Assembly (NCBI GenBank): GCA_000023405.1
Contig: CP001643.1
Span: 2,542,001 to 2,606,000 of the forward strand
Direction: 5' to 3'
Origin: Brachybacterium faecium DSM 4810
Lineage (GTDB): Bacteria; Actinomycetota; Actinomycetes; Actinomycetales; Dermabacteraceae
DNA length: 64,000 bases
Shown: in pieces, positions 8,602 to 18,110 of the stretch
Position numbering within the stretch: the first letter of the stretch is position 1
How the letters are laid out: every line of letters starts with the position of its first letter
Notes under the pieces: model-generated
Told to the model about the DNA's origin: nothing
The model's input: the letters and a program-made list of their open reading frames with translations, nothing else
Database searches by the model: none
Translations under genes and position numbers: made by a program

Positions 8602-9363
8602 TCAGCCCGCCGCGTCGGTGCGCAGCGGGAAGGTGCCCTCGCGAGGCAGCCAGATCCATCCCTCCTGCCGGGCGAGCCCACGCTGCTCCGCCGGCGGAGG
8701 AACGGCCCGGCCGTGGTCGACCTCGCGGGCGATGAGCGCGGCGAGCACCGCGTCCAGGGCGTCATCCTCCGCAGCGCACTGCTCCCGGTGGCCGTTCCAG
8801 TCCAGCGCGGGCAGCTGTGCGTCGAGCGCGTCGACGAGCGCTGCGCGCGGGGCGCCCTTCTCCGCCCCCTTGTAGCCGCGGTGGGCCAGGCCCCAGATCC
8901 GCAGCGCCGCCGCCGGGTACACCTCGCAGATCTGACCCGCACCGTCGCGCCGGGTGTCCAGACCCTCGGCGCGCAGCCGGGCCTCGATCCCGGCCCAGCG
9001 CAGCGCGGGATGGGCGATCCTGTCGGTCGCGACGCTCAGCGGGGTCAGGCCGGTGCGACGGTGGACGTCGAGATCCGTGGCGCGCAGGGCCAGGCCGCGC
9101 CGCCAGTCGCCGCCGGTGGAGGCGGGCGCGGTCATCGTGCCGGCGGCGTGGGCGGTGAGCAGGTCGACGAACGGCTTCGGCCAGCCCAGGGGGACGTCCA
9201 CCCCGATCTTCGCGGCACCCTCGAGGTGGTCGAGCAGGGCGTCATCGTCGGCACCGACCCCCACGTGCTCGAGCAGCGCCCCCTCCCCCGTCTCGCGCAG
9301 CACCGCGACCCCGGTGCGTCGCGGCTGGGCCGCAAGATCGATGCCGACGTAGCTCCCGTTCAT
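8602..9363 (-). CDS. DUF429 family protein (RNase H-like fold)
   Basis: 253 residues starting YVGIDLAAQPRRTGVAVL, the first strands and acidic residue of the DUF429 RNase H-like fold. VDVPLGWP, EVYPAAALR and EDDALDAVLAALIA are the other conserved blocks. Function is not established for the family; a nuclease or nucleotide-binding role is plausible from the acidic residues. It is convergent with the acyltransferase, with 10 bp between stops. Confidence 0.85.
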   Translation of the reverse strand: MNGSYVGIDLAAQPRRTGVAVLRETGEGALLEHVGVGADDDALLDHLEGAAKIGVDVPLGWPKPFVDLLTAHAAGTMTAPASTGGDWRRGLALRATDLDVHRRTGLTPLSVATDRIAHPALRWAGIEARLRAEGLDTRRDGAGQICEVYPAAALRIWGLAHRGYKGAEKGAPRAALVDALDAQLPALDWNGHREQCAAEDDALDAVLAALIAREVDHGRAVPPPAEQRGLARQEGWIWLPREGTFPLRTDAAG

Positions 9364-9489
9364 CGAATCAGACTAGCGAGCACGGCGGCGGCATGATCCC
9401 CGGAGGATCCCCGCGCCCTGCCGACGAGTGACGTCCCGGCTCGAGCCGGGGATACTGGAGCGGTCGCCGATCCGAGGAGGGTTACCGTC

Positions 9490-9834
9490 ATGACCGGCCC
9501 GTCATCCCGCGCCGAGAGCCTCACCGCACGGCGGGAGGAGATCCTCGCCCAGCTCGCGGAGATCGAGCAGGAGCTCGCCGCGCTGCGCACGGACCGCGAA
9601 GGGGTCGACGACGACGATGAGCACGATCCCGACGGCGTGCCGCTGTCCGCGCAGTGGTCCGGGCTCGAGGGCCGACGGGAATCGAAGCTCGCCGCTCTGG
9701 CCGCCCTCGACGAGGCGTCCTCCCGGCTCGCCCGCGGTGAGGACGGGCTGTGCCGCCGCTGCGGCCGGCCGATCGCACCCGCGCGGCTCGCGGTGCGCCC
9801 GGAGGCGACCACCTGCATCGACTGCGCCGACTGA
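9490..9834 (+). CDS. DksA/TraR-type zinc-finger protein
   Basis: 114 residues: an N-terminal coiled coil (about 8-40) with an acidic loop (DDDDEHDPD), then a C4 zinc finger CRRC...CIDC at the C-terminus. This is the DksA/TraR layout, in which the coiled coil reaches the RNA polymerase secondary channel. GAGGAGGG precedes the ATG. Transcription regulation is inferred from family. Confidence 0.88.
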   Translation: MTGPSSRAESLTARREEILAQLAEIEQELAALRTDREGVDDDDEHDPDGVPLSAQWSGLEGRRESKLAALAALDEASSRLARGEDGLCRRCGRPIAPARLAVRPEATTCIDCAD

Positions 9835-9864
9835 CCGCGGTGGGCAGCCGCTCCCCCGCAGCGG

Positions 9865-10638
9865 TCAGGAGGAGGGCGAGGAGAGCATGGTCGTCAGCTC
9901 GGCCTCGTCCGCCCGTCGGTGCAGGCGGGCATCGCCGTCGATGATCAGGCGCAGGAACAGCCCGCCGGCGAGCACTCCGCCGACGAGGTCGGTGAGCCAG
10001 TGCCAGCCGATGAGGAACGACGTGGCCACGGAGATGGTCGCGGCCACCGCGACGCTCCACTGCAGCACGCGCACCACACGCTGGGAGGCACCGCTGTAGC
10101 GGGCGATGAGGTAGACCGCGGTGCCGTAGATGAGCACCGACTCGGAGGCGTGGCCCGAGGGGAAGCTGATCCCGGTGGTGCCGTGCTCGAACAGGCCGGC
10201 CTCGAAGAAGCCCGGGTCGCGGCGATAGGTGACGCCGCGGGCGAAGAAGACCTTCATCGCGCCGACTCCGAGCGCGAAGGAGAGCTCCGCGATCCCCGCG
10301 ATGACCAGCGGCCGCCACGAGCGGCGGCGGCGCGCGAGCACCACCGCGACCGCTGCGAGGATCGGCACGCAGACGATCTGGCTGGCCAGACGGTCCAGCA
10401 CGTTCTGCGCGAAGGGCAGCAGCGAGGGCTCCCAGCGGTACAGCCAGCGCCGTGCCAGGAACAGGTCCAGCTCCTGGAGCGGGCCGATGGCCAGCAGGAT
10501 CACGGCCAGCAGCATCGCGGCGAGCGCCGGGGCGGAGGTCAGCCTCGCGCCCAGGCCGCGTCCCGGTGCAGCGACGTCGCGCCCTGCGAGGCGGGCCTCG
10601 AGCAGGGCGGAGTGCGGAGTCCGGGGTTCTGCGACCAT
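9865..10638 (-). CDS. PAP2-family membrane phosphatase
   Basis: 257 residues from ATG 10638 with about six membrane segments. The three phosphatase motifs are present: KVFFARGVTYRR region, PSGHAS, and HWLTDLVGG with the catalytic His. Likely substrates are undecaprenyl-pyrophosphate or phosphatidic acid, but these cannot be separated here. A longer form from GTG 10695 is possible, but the extra 19 codons cross an A/T-rich promoter-like patch (10645-10675), so I prefer the shorter one. Confidence 0.88.
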   Translation of the reverse strand: MVAEPRTPHSALLEARLAGRDVAAPGRGLGARLTSAPALAAMLLAVILLAIGPLQELDLFLARRWLYRWEPSLLPFAQNVLDRLASQIVCVPILAAVAVVLARRRRSWRPLVIAGIAELSFALGVGAMKVFFARGVTYRRDPGFFEAGLFEHGTTGISFPSGHASESVLIYGTAVYLIARYSGASQRVVRVLQWSVAVAATISVATSFLIGWHWLTDLVGGVLAGGLFLRLIIDGDARLHRRADEAELTTMLSSPSS

Positions 10639-10725
10639 CGGTAAAACCCTAGAAAAGAAACGACCATCAAGGGAAATCCGCGAGGTCGATGTCACGGCGT
10701 CGTCACCCGCCGTGCACGGCCCGTT

Positions 10726-11619
10726 TCACTTCGTCTCGGGCTCCAGGGTGGGGACCATCGTGGTGCCGGTGACGGGCGCGGTGGAGCCTCCCGTGCGGGA
10801 GGACAGCCGGCCGGCGAGCCAGGTCGCCACCCGCGTGAGCAGATAGTTGATGACGATGAAGATCAGCGCCGCCATCACCAGCGACTGCAGGATGTTCGAG
10901 TAGCCGGAGCCGAGCTGGCGGGAGTACTGCAGCAGCTCGTAGAAGCCGATCAGGAACCCGAGCGCGGAATCCTTGAGGATCACCACGAACTGGCTGAGCA
11001 GCGAGGGCAGCATCGCGGTGAGCGCCTGCGGGACCTCGACGATCCGCAGCGACTGGTTGTTCGTCATGCCGATCGCGGCCGCGGCCTCCCGCTGCCCCTT
11101 GGGCAGCGACCTCACGCCGGAGCGGATGAGCTCCGCGATGACAGCGCCGTTGTAGACCGTCAGCCCGATGATCACCGCGAAGTACGCGGAATCCTCCGAG
11201 GCGAACAGTCCCGTGGGGGCCACGCGCCGCGAGAGGAAGAAATACAGGAAGAACATCATCACCAGCACCGGCACGGCGCGGAAGAACTCCACCACGATGC
11301 CGGAGGCGCCGCGGATGATCGCGAACGGCGCGAGGCGCAGGAAACCGAAGATCAGGCCGAAGATCATCGCCGTCACCACGGCGATGCCGGAGGACTGCAG
11401 GGTGAACTGCAGCCCGGGCAGGTAGTAGTTCGTCCACGCGTTGCCGTTCACGGCGTTGAGCCACAGATCCGCGCGCAGCTGTCCCTGACGATCCAGCTGC
11501 AGCAGCACCAGCGCGGCGAGCACGAGCACGCCCGCCAGGGCGATGAGGTTGGCGAGCAGCACGTTGCGCTTGGCCTTCGGGCCGGGGGCGTCGAAGAGGA
11601 CGTTCACGGTCGAGCTCAT
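10726..11619 (-). CDS. gluD: Amino-acid (glutamate-type) ABC transporter permease, GluD-like
   Basis: 297 residues, HisM/GluD family, with five or more membrane segments and the coupling-helix motif AAAAIGMTNNQSLRIVEVPQAL. The ATG overlaps the stop of gluC in ATGA, so translation is coupled. It has a longer N-terminal region than GluC and an extra hydrophilic C-terminal tail. It is the last gene of a four-gene importer. Confidence 0.9.
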   Translation of the reverse strand: MSSTVNVLFDAPGPKAKRNVLLANLIALAGVLVLAALVLLQLDRQGQLRADLWLNAVNGNAWTNYYLPGLQFTLQSSGIAVVTAMIFGLIFGFLRLAPFAIIRGASGIVVEFFRAVPVLVMMFFLYFFLSRRVAPTGLFASEDSAYFAVIIGLTVYNGAVIAELIRSGVRSLPKGQREAAAAIGMTNNQSLRIVEVPQALTAMLPSLLSQFVVILKDSALGFLIGFYELLQYSRQLGSGYSNILQSLVMAALIFIVINYLLTRVATWLAGRLSSRTGGSTAPVTGTTMVPTLEPETK

Positions 11620-12290
11620 CGCGCCACCGCCAGCTTGTCCGAGAGCCAGGTGGTCAGGAAGCCCATCGGGATGACCAGCAGGCAGAAGCCGATCGCGATG
11701 GTGAGGAAGATGTAGGTCATCAGATTCGGGTTGAACTCGATCATCGTGCTCATCAGTCCGGAGGCCTCCGCCACCGAGGCCGCGGCGGCGACAGTGGTGT
11801 TCTTGGTCAGCGCGATCAGGGTGTTGCCCAGCGGGGTGACCGCTCCCCGCAGCGCCTGCGGCAGGACGATGATGCGGGCGGCCGGCAGGAACGAGAGGCC
11901 GATGGCGCGGGCGGCCTCGGCCTGGCCGAGCGGCACCGTGTTCACGCCCGAGCGGATCGCCTCGCACACGAAGGAGGCGTGGTAGAGCGACAGCGCGATG
12001 ATCGCGTAGGTGAAGAAGTTCAGGGAGAAGTCGGAGAAGAACTCGATCTTCAGCTGCCCCCAGACGGCGAGGACGCCGAGCACCATGATGATCGTCAGCG
12101 GGGTGTTGCGCACGATGTTGACGTACGCGGTGCCGATGGTGCGGAACGAGGCGACCGGCGAGATCCGGAACAGGGCCAGGATCGTTCCCAGGATGAACGC
12201 GCCCACGGCGGAGATCGCCGTGAGCTTGATGTTCATCCAGAAGGCGCCGAGCACGTCGTAATCGGCGAAGAGTTCGATGAAACCGTTCAT
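11616..12290 (-). CDS. gluC: Amino-acid (glutamate-type) ABC transporter permease, GluC-like
   Basis: 224 residues, HisM family. Membrane segments flank the EAA coupling loop AEAARAIGLSFLPAARIIVLPQALRG, written here in part only as EAARAIGLSF. Pairs with GluD to form the membrane channel. It starts 214 bp after gluB, a gap holding a large hairpin, and overlaps gluD by 4 bp. Confidence 0.91.
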   Translation of the reverse strand: MNGFIELFADYDVLGAFWMNIKLTAISAVGAFILGTILALFRISPVASFRTIGTAYVNIVRNTPLTIIMVLGVLAVWGQLKIEFFSDFSLNFFTYAIIALSLYHASFVCEAIRSGVNTVPLGQAEAARAIGLSFLPAARIIVLPQALRGAVTPLGNTLIALTKNTTVAAAASVAEASGLMSTMIEFNPNLMTYIFLTIAIGFCLLVIPMGFLTTWLSDKLAVAR

Positions 12291-12375
12291 GCGCTTCCTG
12301 TCTCGGTGGCCCGTCCCCGCGGCCGCCCCTCGAGCGGCCCGGGGCCGGGCGGGCCCGGCCGGGTCCGGGCCGGGA

Positions 12376-12419
12376 GGGCGGCGGCGGAGCGGGCCCAGCT
12401 GCCCGTTCCGCCGCCGCCC
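12376..12419 (-). terminator. Strong GC hairpin between gluB and gluC
   Basis: Two 19-bp arms (12376-12394 and 12401-12419) pair with one G-T wobble around a 6-base loop. There is no T tract. Placed right after the binding-protein gene inside the operon, it fits a partial terminator or 3' stabiliser that lets GluB be made in excess over the permeases. Confidence 0.75.
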
Positions 12420-12504
12420 CGGTGGTCGACGAGGTCAGTCGTGGCTGGTCGGTCCCGGCTGGTCAGCCGTGGCTACTCAGCCGATGCCGCTCAGCGGCCG
12501 GCCG

Positions 12505-13377
12505 TCAGCCGTCGCAGGACTCGAGCTCGGCCTCGGGCCCGTTGTTCAGCTCCTCGCTGGGCGTGTAGCCGGTGCCCTCGGTGGCGGCGTCCAGGACCTC
12601 CTGCCAGGTGCCCTCCTCCTTCATCTTCGTGATCGCGTCGTTGATGTCGCCGCAGGTCTCGGCGCCGGAGGGGATGCCCACGCCGTAGCGCTCCACGGAG
12701 AAGGGGTTGCCCACCACCTTGAACTTGCCGGAGTTCTCCGGCGTCGCGGCGAGGCCGGCGAGGATGATGTCATCGGTGGTGACCGCGTCCACCTGGCCGG
12801 ATTCGAGGTAGGTCACGCACTCGGCGTAGCCGCCCTGCTCGACCAGCTGCACGCCCTCGGCGTACTCGTCCTTGATCTTCTGCGCCGAGGTGGAGCCGGT
12901 GACGGAGCAGAGGTTCTTGCCGTCGAGCGCCTCGGGGCCGGTGATCTCCGAATCGTCGGCGCGGACCAGCAGGTCCTGGCCGGCCACGAAGTAGGGCCCG
13001 GCGAAGTCGACCCGCTCCTTGCGCTCATCGGTGATCGAGTAGGTGGCGATGATCATGTCGACCTCGCCGCCCTCGAGGGCGTTCTCGCGGTTGGCGGAGG
13101 GGGTCTGGACCCATTCGATCTGGTCCTCGGAGTAGCCGAGCTCGTCCGCGACGTACTTGGCGACCTCGACGTCGAAGCCGGTCGGATCGCCGCCGCCCTC
13201 GCGGAAGCCGAGGCCCGGCTGGTCGTACTTGATGCCGATGCGGACGCCGTCGCCGCCGCCCTCGCCGCCGCCGTCGCCGCCGTCGCCGTTGCCGGACTGG
13301 GACGAGGGGGCGCAGGCGGTCATCGCGAGAGCGGCCGCGGCGGCCAGCGCGGCGACGGATGCGAGTTTGGTGCGCAT
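12505..13377 (-). CDS. gluB: Glutamate-type ABC transporter substrate-binding lipoprotein, GluB-like
   Basis: 290 residues with a signal peptide and lipobox AMTAC (Cys about 21), then a Gly/Asp-rich linker (GDGGDGGGEGGG). The solute-binding family 3 core includes GFDVEVAKYVADELGY and VDMIIATYSIT. Very close in layout to corynebacterial GluB. Expected to be tethered to the outer face of the membrane, delivering glutamate or a related amino acid. Confidence 0.9.
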   Translation of the reverse strand: MRTKLASVAALAAAAALAMTACAPSSQSGNGDGGDGGGEGGGDGVRIGIKYDQPGLGFREGGGDPTGFDVEVAKYVADELGYSEDQIEWVQTPSANRENALEGGEVDMIIATYSITDERKERVDFAGPYFVAGQDLLVRADDSEITGPEALDGKNLCSVTGSTSAQKIKDEYAEGVQLVEQGGYAECVTYLESGQVDAVTTDDIILAGLAATPENSGKFKVVGNPFSVERYGVGIPSGAETCGDINDAITKMKEEGTWQEVLDAATEGTGYTPSEELNNGPEAELESCDG

Positions 13378-13500
13378 GGGTTTCCTCCAGGTGAGTGGAT
13401 GGTGCGTGGGTGATGCAGGGATCGGACGGGGAGCAGGTGATGCGGGATCGGTGGTGTCTCGTGGGCGGGTTTGTGTGTGAGGGCCGGCGGGCTCGGGCGG

Positions 13501-14295
13501 TCAGTGCGCGAGGATCTTCCCCAGGAAGTTCTTGGCGCGCTCGTGCTGCGGTGCGGTGAAGAATGTGTCGGGGTCGGCGTCCTCGAGGATCCGGCCCTCG
13601 TCCATGAAGACCACGCGGTCCCCGACCTGCCGGGCGAAGCCCATCTCGTGGGTGACCACGACCATGGTCATGCCCTCCTTGGCCAGCTGGACCATCACGT
13701 CGAGGACCTCCTGGACCATCTCCGGATCCAGGGCGGAGGTGGGCTCGTCGAACAGCATCACCTTGGGCTTCATCGCCAGGGCGCGGGCGATGGCGACGCG
13801 CTGCTGCTGGCCGCCGGAGAGCTCGGCCGGCATCTTCTTGGCCTGCTGGGCGACGCCCACGCGTTCGAGCAGCGTCATCGCCTCCTCGGTGGCCTGCGCC
13901 TTCTTCACGCCCCGGACCTTGATCGGGCCGACGGTCACGTTCTCGAGGATCGACTTGTGGGCGAAGAGGTTGAAGGACTGGAAGACCATCCCCACGTCGG
14001 CGCGCAGCTTCGCGAGCGCCTTGCCCTCCCGGGGCAGCACCTCGCCGTCGATGCTGATCAGCCCGCCGTCGTCATCGATCGTCTCGAGCCGGTTGATGGT
14101 GCGGCACAGCGTGGACTTGCCCGAGCCCGACGGGCCGATCACGATCGCGACCTGGCCTTCGGGGATCGTCAGGTCGATGTCGGCCAGGGCCTGGAAGGTG
14201 CCGAAATGCTTGTTGACCCCGCGCAGCTCGACCAGCGGGCGCGTCGAGGTCGCGGCGGCTGCGGGACCGTCGGACTCCGGTGTCGTCTGTGTCAT
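13501..14295 (-). CDS. gluA: Glutamate-type ABC transporter ATP-binding protein, GluA-like
   Basis: 264 residues. Walker [11 protein letters not shown]-loop [11 protein letters not shown], signature [15 protein letters not shown], Walker [13 protein letters not shown] and switch VTHEM are all intact. It is the first gene of gluABCD. No ribosome site precedes the ATG, while a TATAGC box sits 9 bp upstream, so it may be leaderless. Confidence 0.94.
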   Translation of the reverse strand: MTQTTPESDGPAAAATSTRPLVELRGVNKHFGTFQALADIDLTIPEGQVAIVIGPSGSGKSTLCRTINRLETIDDDGGLISIDGEVLPREGKALAKLRADVGMVFQSFNLFAHKSILENVTVGPIKVRGVKKAQATEEAMTLLERVGVAQQAKKMPAELSGGQQQRVAIARALAMKPKVMLFDEPTSALDPEMVQEVLDVMVQLAKEGMTMVVVTHEMGFARQVGDRVVFMDEGRILEDADPDTFFTAPQHERAKNFLGKILAH

Positions 14296-14304
14296 AGCGC
14301 AGAG

Positions 14305-14310
14305 GCTATA
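14305..14310 (-). promoter_or_regulatory. Candidate -10 box of the gluABCD operon
   Basis: TATAGC on the minus strand, 9 bp before the gluA ATG, with no Shine-Dalgarno in between. The transcript would start within about 3 bases of the ATG. No good -35 is seen, which is common in actinobacteria. Confidence 0.35.
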
Positions 14311-14516
14311 TGGTCCGCGTCACCATTCCTCGTGGTCGCGGCCCCCTTGATCAAATCGTTGCCTGCTCGGACACCCCTCGGCGCCCTCCCGCCGCACGTG
14401 GGAGCCCTGGCCGGGGCAGGGCCCTGATCCAGGCTCCTGCCTCAGGCATCGCGCCCGGAGCGCCGCGTACAGTCGCAGACGGAGCTGACACCGGTTCCCC
14501 GACGATGGGAGGCCGG

Positions 14517-15749
14517 ATGACCGGCACCGCTGGACCGTCCACTGCCCCGGCCTCGGGCCTCATCGCGGAGCCGGGACGGCGCGATGACCTGCTCTCCCTC
14601 GGCGTGCTCGCCGAGTCCTCGATGGAGAACGAGCGCCGCCTGCCGATCCATCCGCTCCACCTCGACCGCATCGACCCGGACCTCCGCGCCCGGATGATCG
14701 TCGAGCGTGGTTACGCGTCCCGGTTCCCGCTCGAGCCCGGATACGTCGAGGCGCGCGTGGGCCGCGTCGCCGAGCGGGACGAGGTGATCGCATCGGCCGA
14801 CGTGCTGCTCCTGCCCAAGCCGCAGCTCGCCGATGTCGAGGAGATCCCCGCGGGCGGTGTGCTGTGGGGCTGGCCCCACTGCGTGCAGGACACGGCGATG
14901 ACGCAGGCGGCGATCGACCGCGGCCTCACCCTGATCGCTTTCGAGGCGATGAACCACTGGACGTGGCGCGGACACTACGGCCTGCACGTCTTCCACAAGA
15001 ACAACGAGCTCGCCGGCTACTGCTCGGTCCTGCATGCGATGAGCCTCACCGGGGTCTCCGGTCATTTCGGTCCGCGGCGCAGCGCCGTCGTCATCGGTTT
15101 CGGCGCCACCGCACGCGGTGCCGTCACGGCGCTGAACGCCCAGGGGATCCATGACATCGAGATCCTCACCCAGCGGGGCGTGGCGGCGGTGGCCTCACCG
15201 ATCCACGGCGCGCAGATCGTCCAGCTCGACACCGAAGACACCGAGCTCCATGAGAGCGAGGTGCTGTCGTCGCAGGGGGTCGTCCCGCTCCCGCAGTTCC
15301 TCGCCGCGCACGACATCATCGTCCACTGCACCCTCCAGGACGTCGCCGCTCCCTTGACGTATCTGCGGACTGTCGACCTCGAGATCCTCCGACCCGGGTC
15401 GCTCATCATCGACGTCTCCTGCGACGCGGGGATGGGCTTCGAGTGGGCTCGGCCCACCGGCTTCGAGGACCCCATGTTCACCGTCGGCCGCGGGGTGGAC
15501 TACTACGCCGTCGACCATAGCCCGTCCTACCTGTGGAACGCGGCGACCTGGGAGATCAGCGAGGCGCTGCTGCCCTTCCTGCGCACCGTCATGGAGGGGC
15601 CGTCGGCGTGGGCGGAGAGCCAGACGATCTCCCGGGCGACAGAGATCCGGAGCGGCCAGATCCTCAACAGCAGCATCCTCGGGTTCCAGGACCGCGAGGA
15701 GGCGTCTCCGCACCCGCCTCACGGCGGATCTGCGCCCGTGATCCGGTGA
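14517..15749 (+). CDS. N5-(carboxyethyl)ornithine synthase-like / alanine dehydrogenase-PNT family enzyme
   Basis: 410 residues from ATG 14517, which has GGGAGG just upstream. The N-terminus LGVLAESSMENERRLPIHP matches the AlaDH/PNT catalytic domain, and the central VVIGFGATARGAV is the NAD(P)-binding glycine loop. GWPH, FHKNNELAGY and DVSCDAGMGFE follow the order seen in lactococcal carboxyethylornithine synthase, which reductively condenses pyruvate with ornithine or lysine. The exact substrate is inferred. An in-frame extension to 14310 has no start signal. Confidence 0.78.
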   Translation: MTGTAGPSTAPASGLIAEPGRRDDLLSLGVLAESSMENERRLPIHPLHLDRIDPDLRARMIVERGYASRFPLEPGYVEARVGRVAERDEVIASADVLLLPKPQLADVEEIPAGGVLWGWPHCVQDTAMTQAAIDRGLTLIAFEAMNHWTWRGHYGLHVFHKNNELAGYCSVLHAMSLTGVSGHFGPRRSAVVIGFGATARGAVTALNAQGIHDIEILTQRGVAAVASPIHGAQIVQLDTEDTELHESEVLSSQGVVPLPQFLAAHDIIVHCTLQDVAAPLTYLRTVDLEILRPGSLIIDVSCDAGMGFEWARPTGFEDPMFTVGRGVDYYAVDHSPSYLWNAATWEISEALLPFLRTVMEGPSAWAESQTISRATEIRSGQILNSSILGFQDREEASPHPPHGGSAPVIR

Positions 15750-15807
15750 CGCGGAGGGCGGACATGGGCGCGTGCTCCGCGACCGGGCCGGTCGCTGCAC
15801 GCCCCGC

Positions 15808-16977
15808 TCACCGGCCGGCGAGCACCCGCTCGATCACGTCGGCCGCCCGCGGTGCGCCGCCTGCGGCGACGCATTCCCCGCGCATCCGCGCCAGCTCTCC
15901 GCGCACCTCCGGATCCTCGGCCACGGCGTCCACCGCCTCCCAGAGGGAGGGGGCGTCGAGGTGCTCGGGGTCGAGGCCCCGGCCGAGGCCGAGCTGTGCG
16001 AGCCGATCCGCGTTCGCGCGCTGCTCGACCATCTGCGGCACCGCCACCATCGGCACCTGATGATCGATGGCCTCCATCGTGCTGCCCATCCCGGCGTGGG
16101 TGACGAAGGCGCGGGCGTGGCGCAGCACGGCGAGCTGCGGCGCCTGCCGATGGATCTCGACGTTCGCGGGGACCGGGCCGAGGCTGCCCGGGTCGACCTG
16201 GTCACCGATCGCGAGCACCACGTGCCATGGCCGCTCCGCGGCCGAGGCGAGCACCATCCGGAAGAACTCGGGCCGGGCGTTGTAGGCGGTGCCCAGGGAG
16301 ACGAGCAGGACGGGCAGGTCCCCGCTCGGCGGCGCCCACTCGGCCTGGAAGGAGCGTTCGGTGAGCGCCGGGCCCACGAACTCCCAGTCGGTGAAGGTGT
16401 CGCCGGCGAACTGGAAGGCGCGCGGGATGGTGACCAGCCGCGCCGCGGCGAGCCGGCCCTGCAGGAATCCGCCGACGTCCCGGATGCCCTGGCTGCGCAG
16501 GTAGCGGCCGATGCGCAGCACCTGCCACAGGAAGCGCGGGCTGAGCGGGGTGATCTTCGTGTATGCGTTCATCGACCAGTGCTCGTTGCCCACGAAGTTC
16601 GGCCACGTCTCGACCGCCGGCACGCCCCAGCGGTGCGCCAGGATCCTCCCCCACCAGGCGAGCGTGCCGTCGTGCAGGACGAGGTCCGGCCGGGGCGCCT
16701 GGTCGAGCTGCGGGACCATCGCCGTCGTCTCGTCCAGCAGCAGGCCCATGGCCCGGGTGAACTCCCGGCCGTGCATCTGCGGCGGCCCTCCCCCGTGCTG
16801 CTCCCAGGTGGAGGTGACCGGCTCGAACCGGGCGCCGGTCTCGAGGATCCGGGCGGAGAACATCCGCGGGGCCCAGTAGGTCACGGTGTGCCCGCGCCGC
16901 ACCAGCTCCGCCACGATGCCGAGGGTCGGGTTGACGTGGCCGGCTCCCAGCGGCCCGTACACGTGGATCGTCGCCAT
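15808..16977 (-). CDS. MGT-family (GT1) glycosyltransferase
   Basis: 389 residues, two Rossmann-like domains. The N-terminal GAGHVNPTLG is the acceptor-domain loop; HAGMGSTMEAI and VPQMVEQRANADRL form the nucleotide-sugar-binding region of macrolide-type transferases. It would glycosylate a small hydrophobic molecule, either self-made or as detoxification. No biosynthetic cluster surrounds it, so detoxification seems more likely. Confidence 0.88.
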   Translation of the reverse strand: MATIHVYGPLGAGHVNPTLGIVAELVRRGHTVTYWAPRMFSARILETGARFEPVTSTWEQHGGGPPQMHGREFTRAMGLLLDETTAMVPQLDQAPRPDLVLHDGTLAWWGRILAHRWGVPAVETWPNFVGNEHWSMNAYTKITPLSPRFLWQVLRIGRYLRSQGIRDVGGFLQGRLAAARLVTIPRAFQFAGDTFTDWEFVGPALTERSFQAEWAPPSGDLPVLLVSLGTAYNARPEFFRMVLASAAERPWHVVLAIGDQVDPGSLGPVPANVEIHRQAPQLAVLRHARAFVTHAGMGSTMEAIDHQVPMVAVPQMVEQRANADRLAQLGLGRGLDPEHLDAPSLWEAVDAVAEDPEVRGELARMRGECVAAGGAPRAADVIERVLAGR

Positions 16978-17078
16978 GCAGCGAGGGTACGCGGGCCGGC
17001 TGCCGCGGCAGCTGCTTCCCCTCCGCGCAGGCGGGGAGCACGGTCGCGCACGGCCCGACGCCGCTCAGCCGCGGCGCG

Positions 17079-18086
17079 TCACAGTCCTGCCCGCAGCAGC
17101 TGCTCCCATCGCCGGGGCGTGGGCGCCGTGACCGCGAGGGTCGTGCCGTCGGGCCTCGGGATGACCAGCTCAGCGGCATGGAGGTGGAGTCCGGTGCCGC
17201 CGAGGCTCGCCGCGCGGCGGTTGAACGCGTCGTCCCCGTACCGGTCGTCGCCGGCGATGGGGTGGCCGGCGTGCTGCAGGTGCACCCGGATCTGGTGCTT
17301 CCGCCCGGTCAGCAGCCGGACCTCCAGGAGGGTGGCCCGGTTCCCGAAGCGCTGCGCCACCGCGACGTGCGTCTCGGCGCGCTGCCCGTCGGGGTCGACG
17401 ACCACGCGGTTCTCCTCCCGCCGCAGCGGGGCATCCAGGATCGTCGTCTCCGCGGGCCAGTGCCCGGCCACGAGGGCCAGGTAGCGGCGCTCGATCTCGT
17501 CCTCCCGGTCGCGCAGCAGGTCGTGGAGGTAGCGCAGCATCGAGGGGCTCTTCGCGAGGGCGAGCACCCCCGAGGTGCTGCGGTCCAGGCGGTGGATGAG
17601 CTCCAGATCAGGCAGCTCGGGTCGAAGCTGCCGCAGCGCGTCGATCACTCCGGCCGGGACATCGGTGCCCCTGTGGACGGCGACGCCGGCCGGTTTGTCG
17701 ATGATCAGGAGATCCTCGTCCTCGTGGAGGGCGGTGCCGCGCAGCTGCTGGATCAGCGCCGGCGGGACGGCCGGGGGCGGTGCCGCGTCAGCGTCGATCC
17801 TCAGCGCGGGGACGGTGATCTCGTCGCCCGCCTGCAGGCGATAGTTCTGCTGCGCCTTGCGACCGTTGACGCGCAGCTTCCCCTGGCGCAGGAGGCGGAA
17901 CAGCAGTCCTGCCGGCACGCCTTTGACGCGGGAGCGCAGGAACTTGTCGAGTCGCCGGCCGGCGTGTTCGACGTCGACGATGAGCGTGCGCGCCGGTTCG
18001 CTCCGCCCGGGGCCGGCCTCCGTCACGGGGCGCACCTCATTCCTGCTCTGCCTCGACGGGGCGGGCCCGCCTCGACCTGCACTCAC
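17079..18086 (-). CDS. RluA-family pseudouridine synthase (RluC/RluD-like)
   Basis: 335 residues: an S4 RNA-binding domain (RLDKFLRSRVKGVPAGLLFR region, about 42-100), then the synthase domain with catalytic HRLDRSTSGVL (Asp in HRLDR) and GRKHQIRVHLQ near the end. It modifies uridines, probably in 23S rRNA. The start is GTG at 18086; GTG at 18026, with GAGG nine bases upstream, is an equally possible start because the first 20 residues are low-complexity. Confidence 0.88.
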   Translation of the reverse strand: MSAGRGGPAPSRQSRNEVRPVTEAGPGRSEPARTLIVDVEHAGRRLDKFLRSRVKGVPAGLLFRLLRQGKLRVNGRKAQQNYRLQAGDEITVPALRIDADAAPPPAVPPALIQQLRGTALHEDEDLLIIDKPAGVAVHRGTDVPAGVIDALRQLRPELPDLELIHRLDRSTSGVLALAKSPSMLRYLHDLLRDREDEIERRYLALVAGHWPAETTILDAPLRREENRVVVDPDGQRAETHVAVAQRFGNRATLLEVRLLTGRKHQIRVHLQHAGHPIAGDDRYGDDAFNRRAASLGGTGLHLHAAELVIPRPDGTTLAVTAPTPRRWEQLLRAGL

Positions 18087-18110
18087 CTCACCTGCGCGGA
18101 CCGGGCCCGG

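Noticed and set aside
14310..15749. Longer 479-residue form of the carboxyethylornithine-synthase-like enzyme
   Set aside because: The extra 69 residues cover the gluA promoter region and lack a ribosome site, whereas ATG 14517 has GGGAGG.
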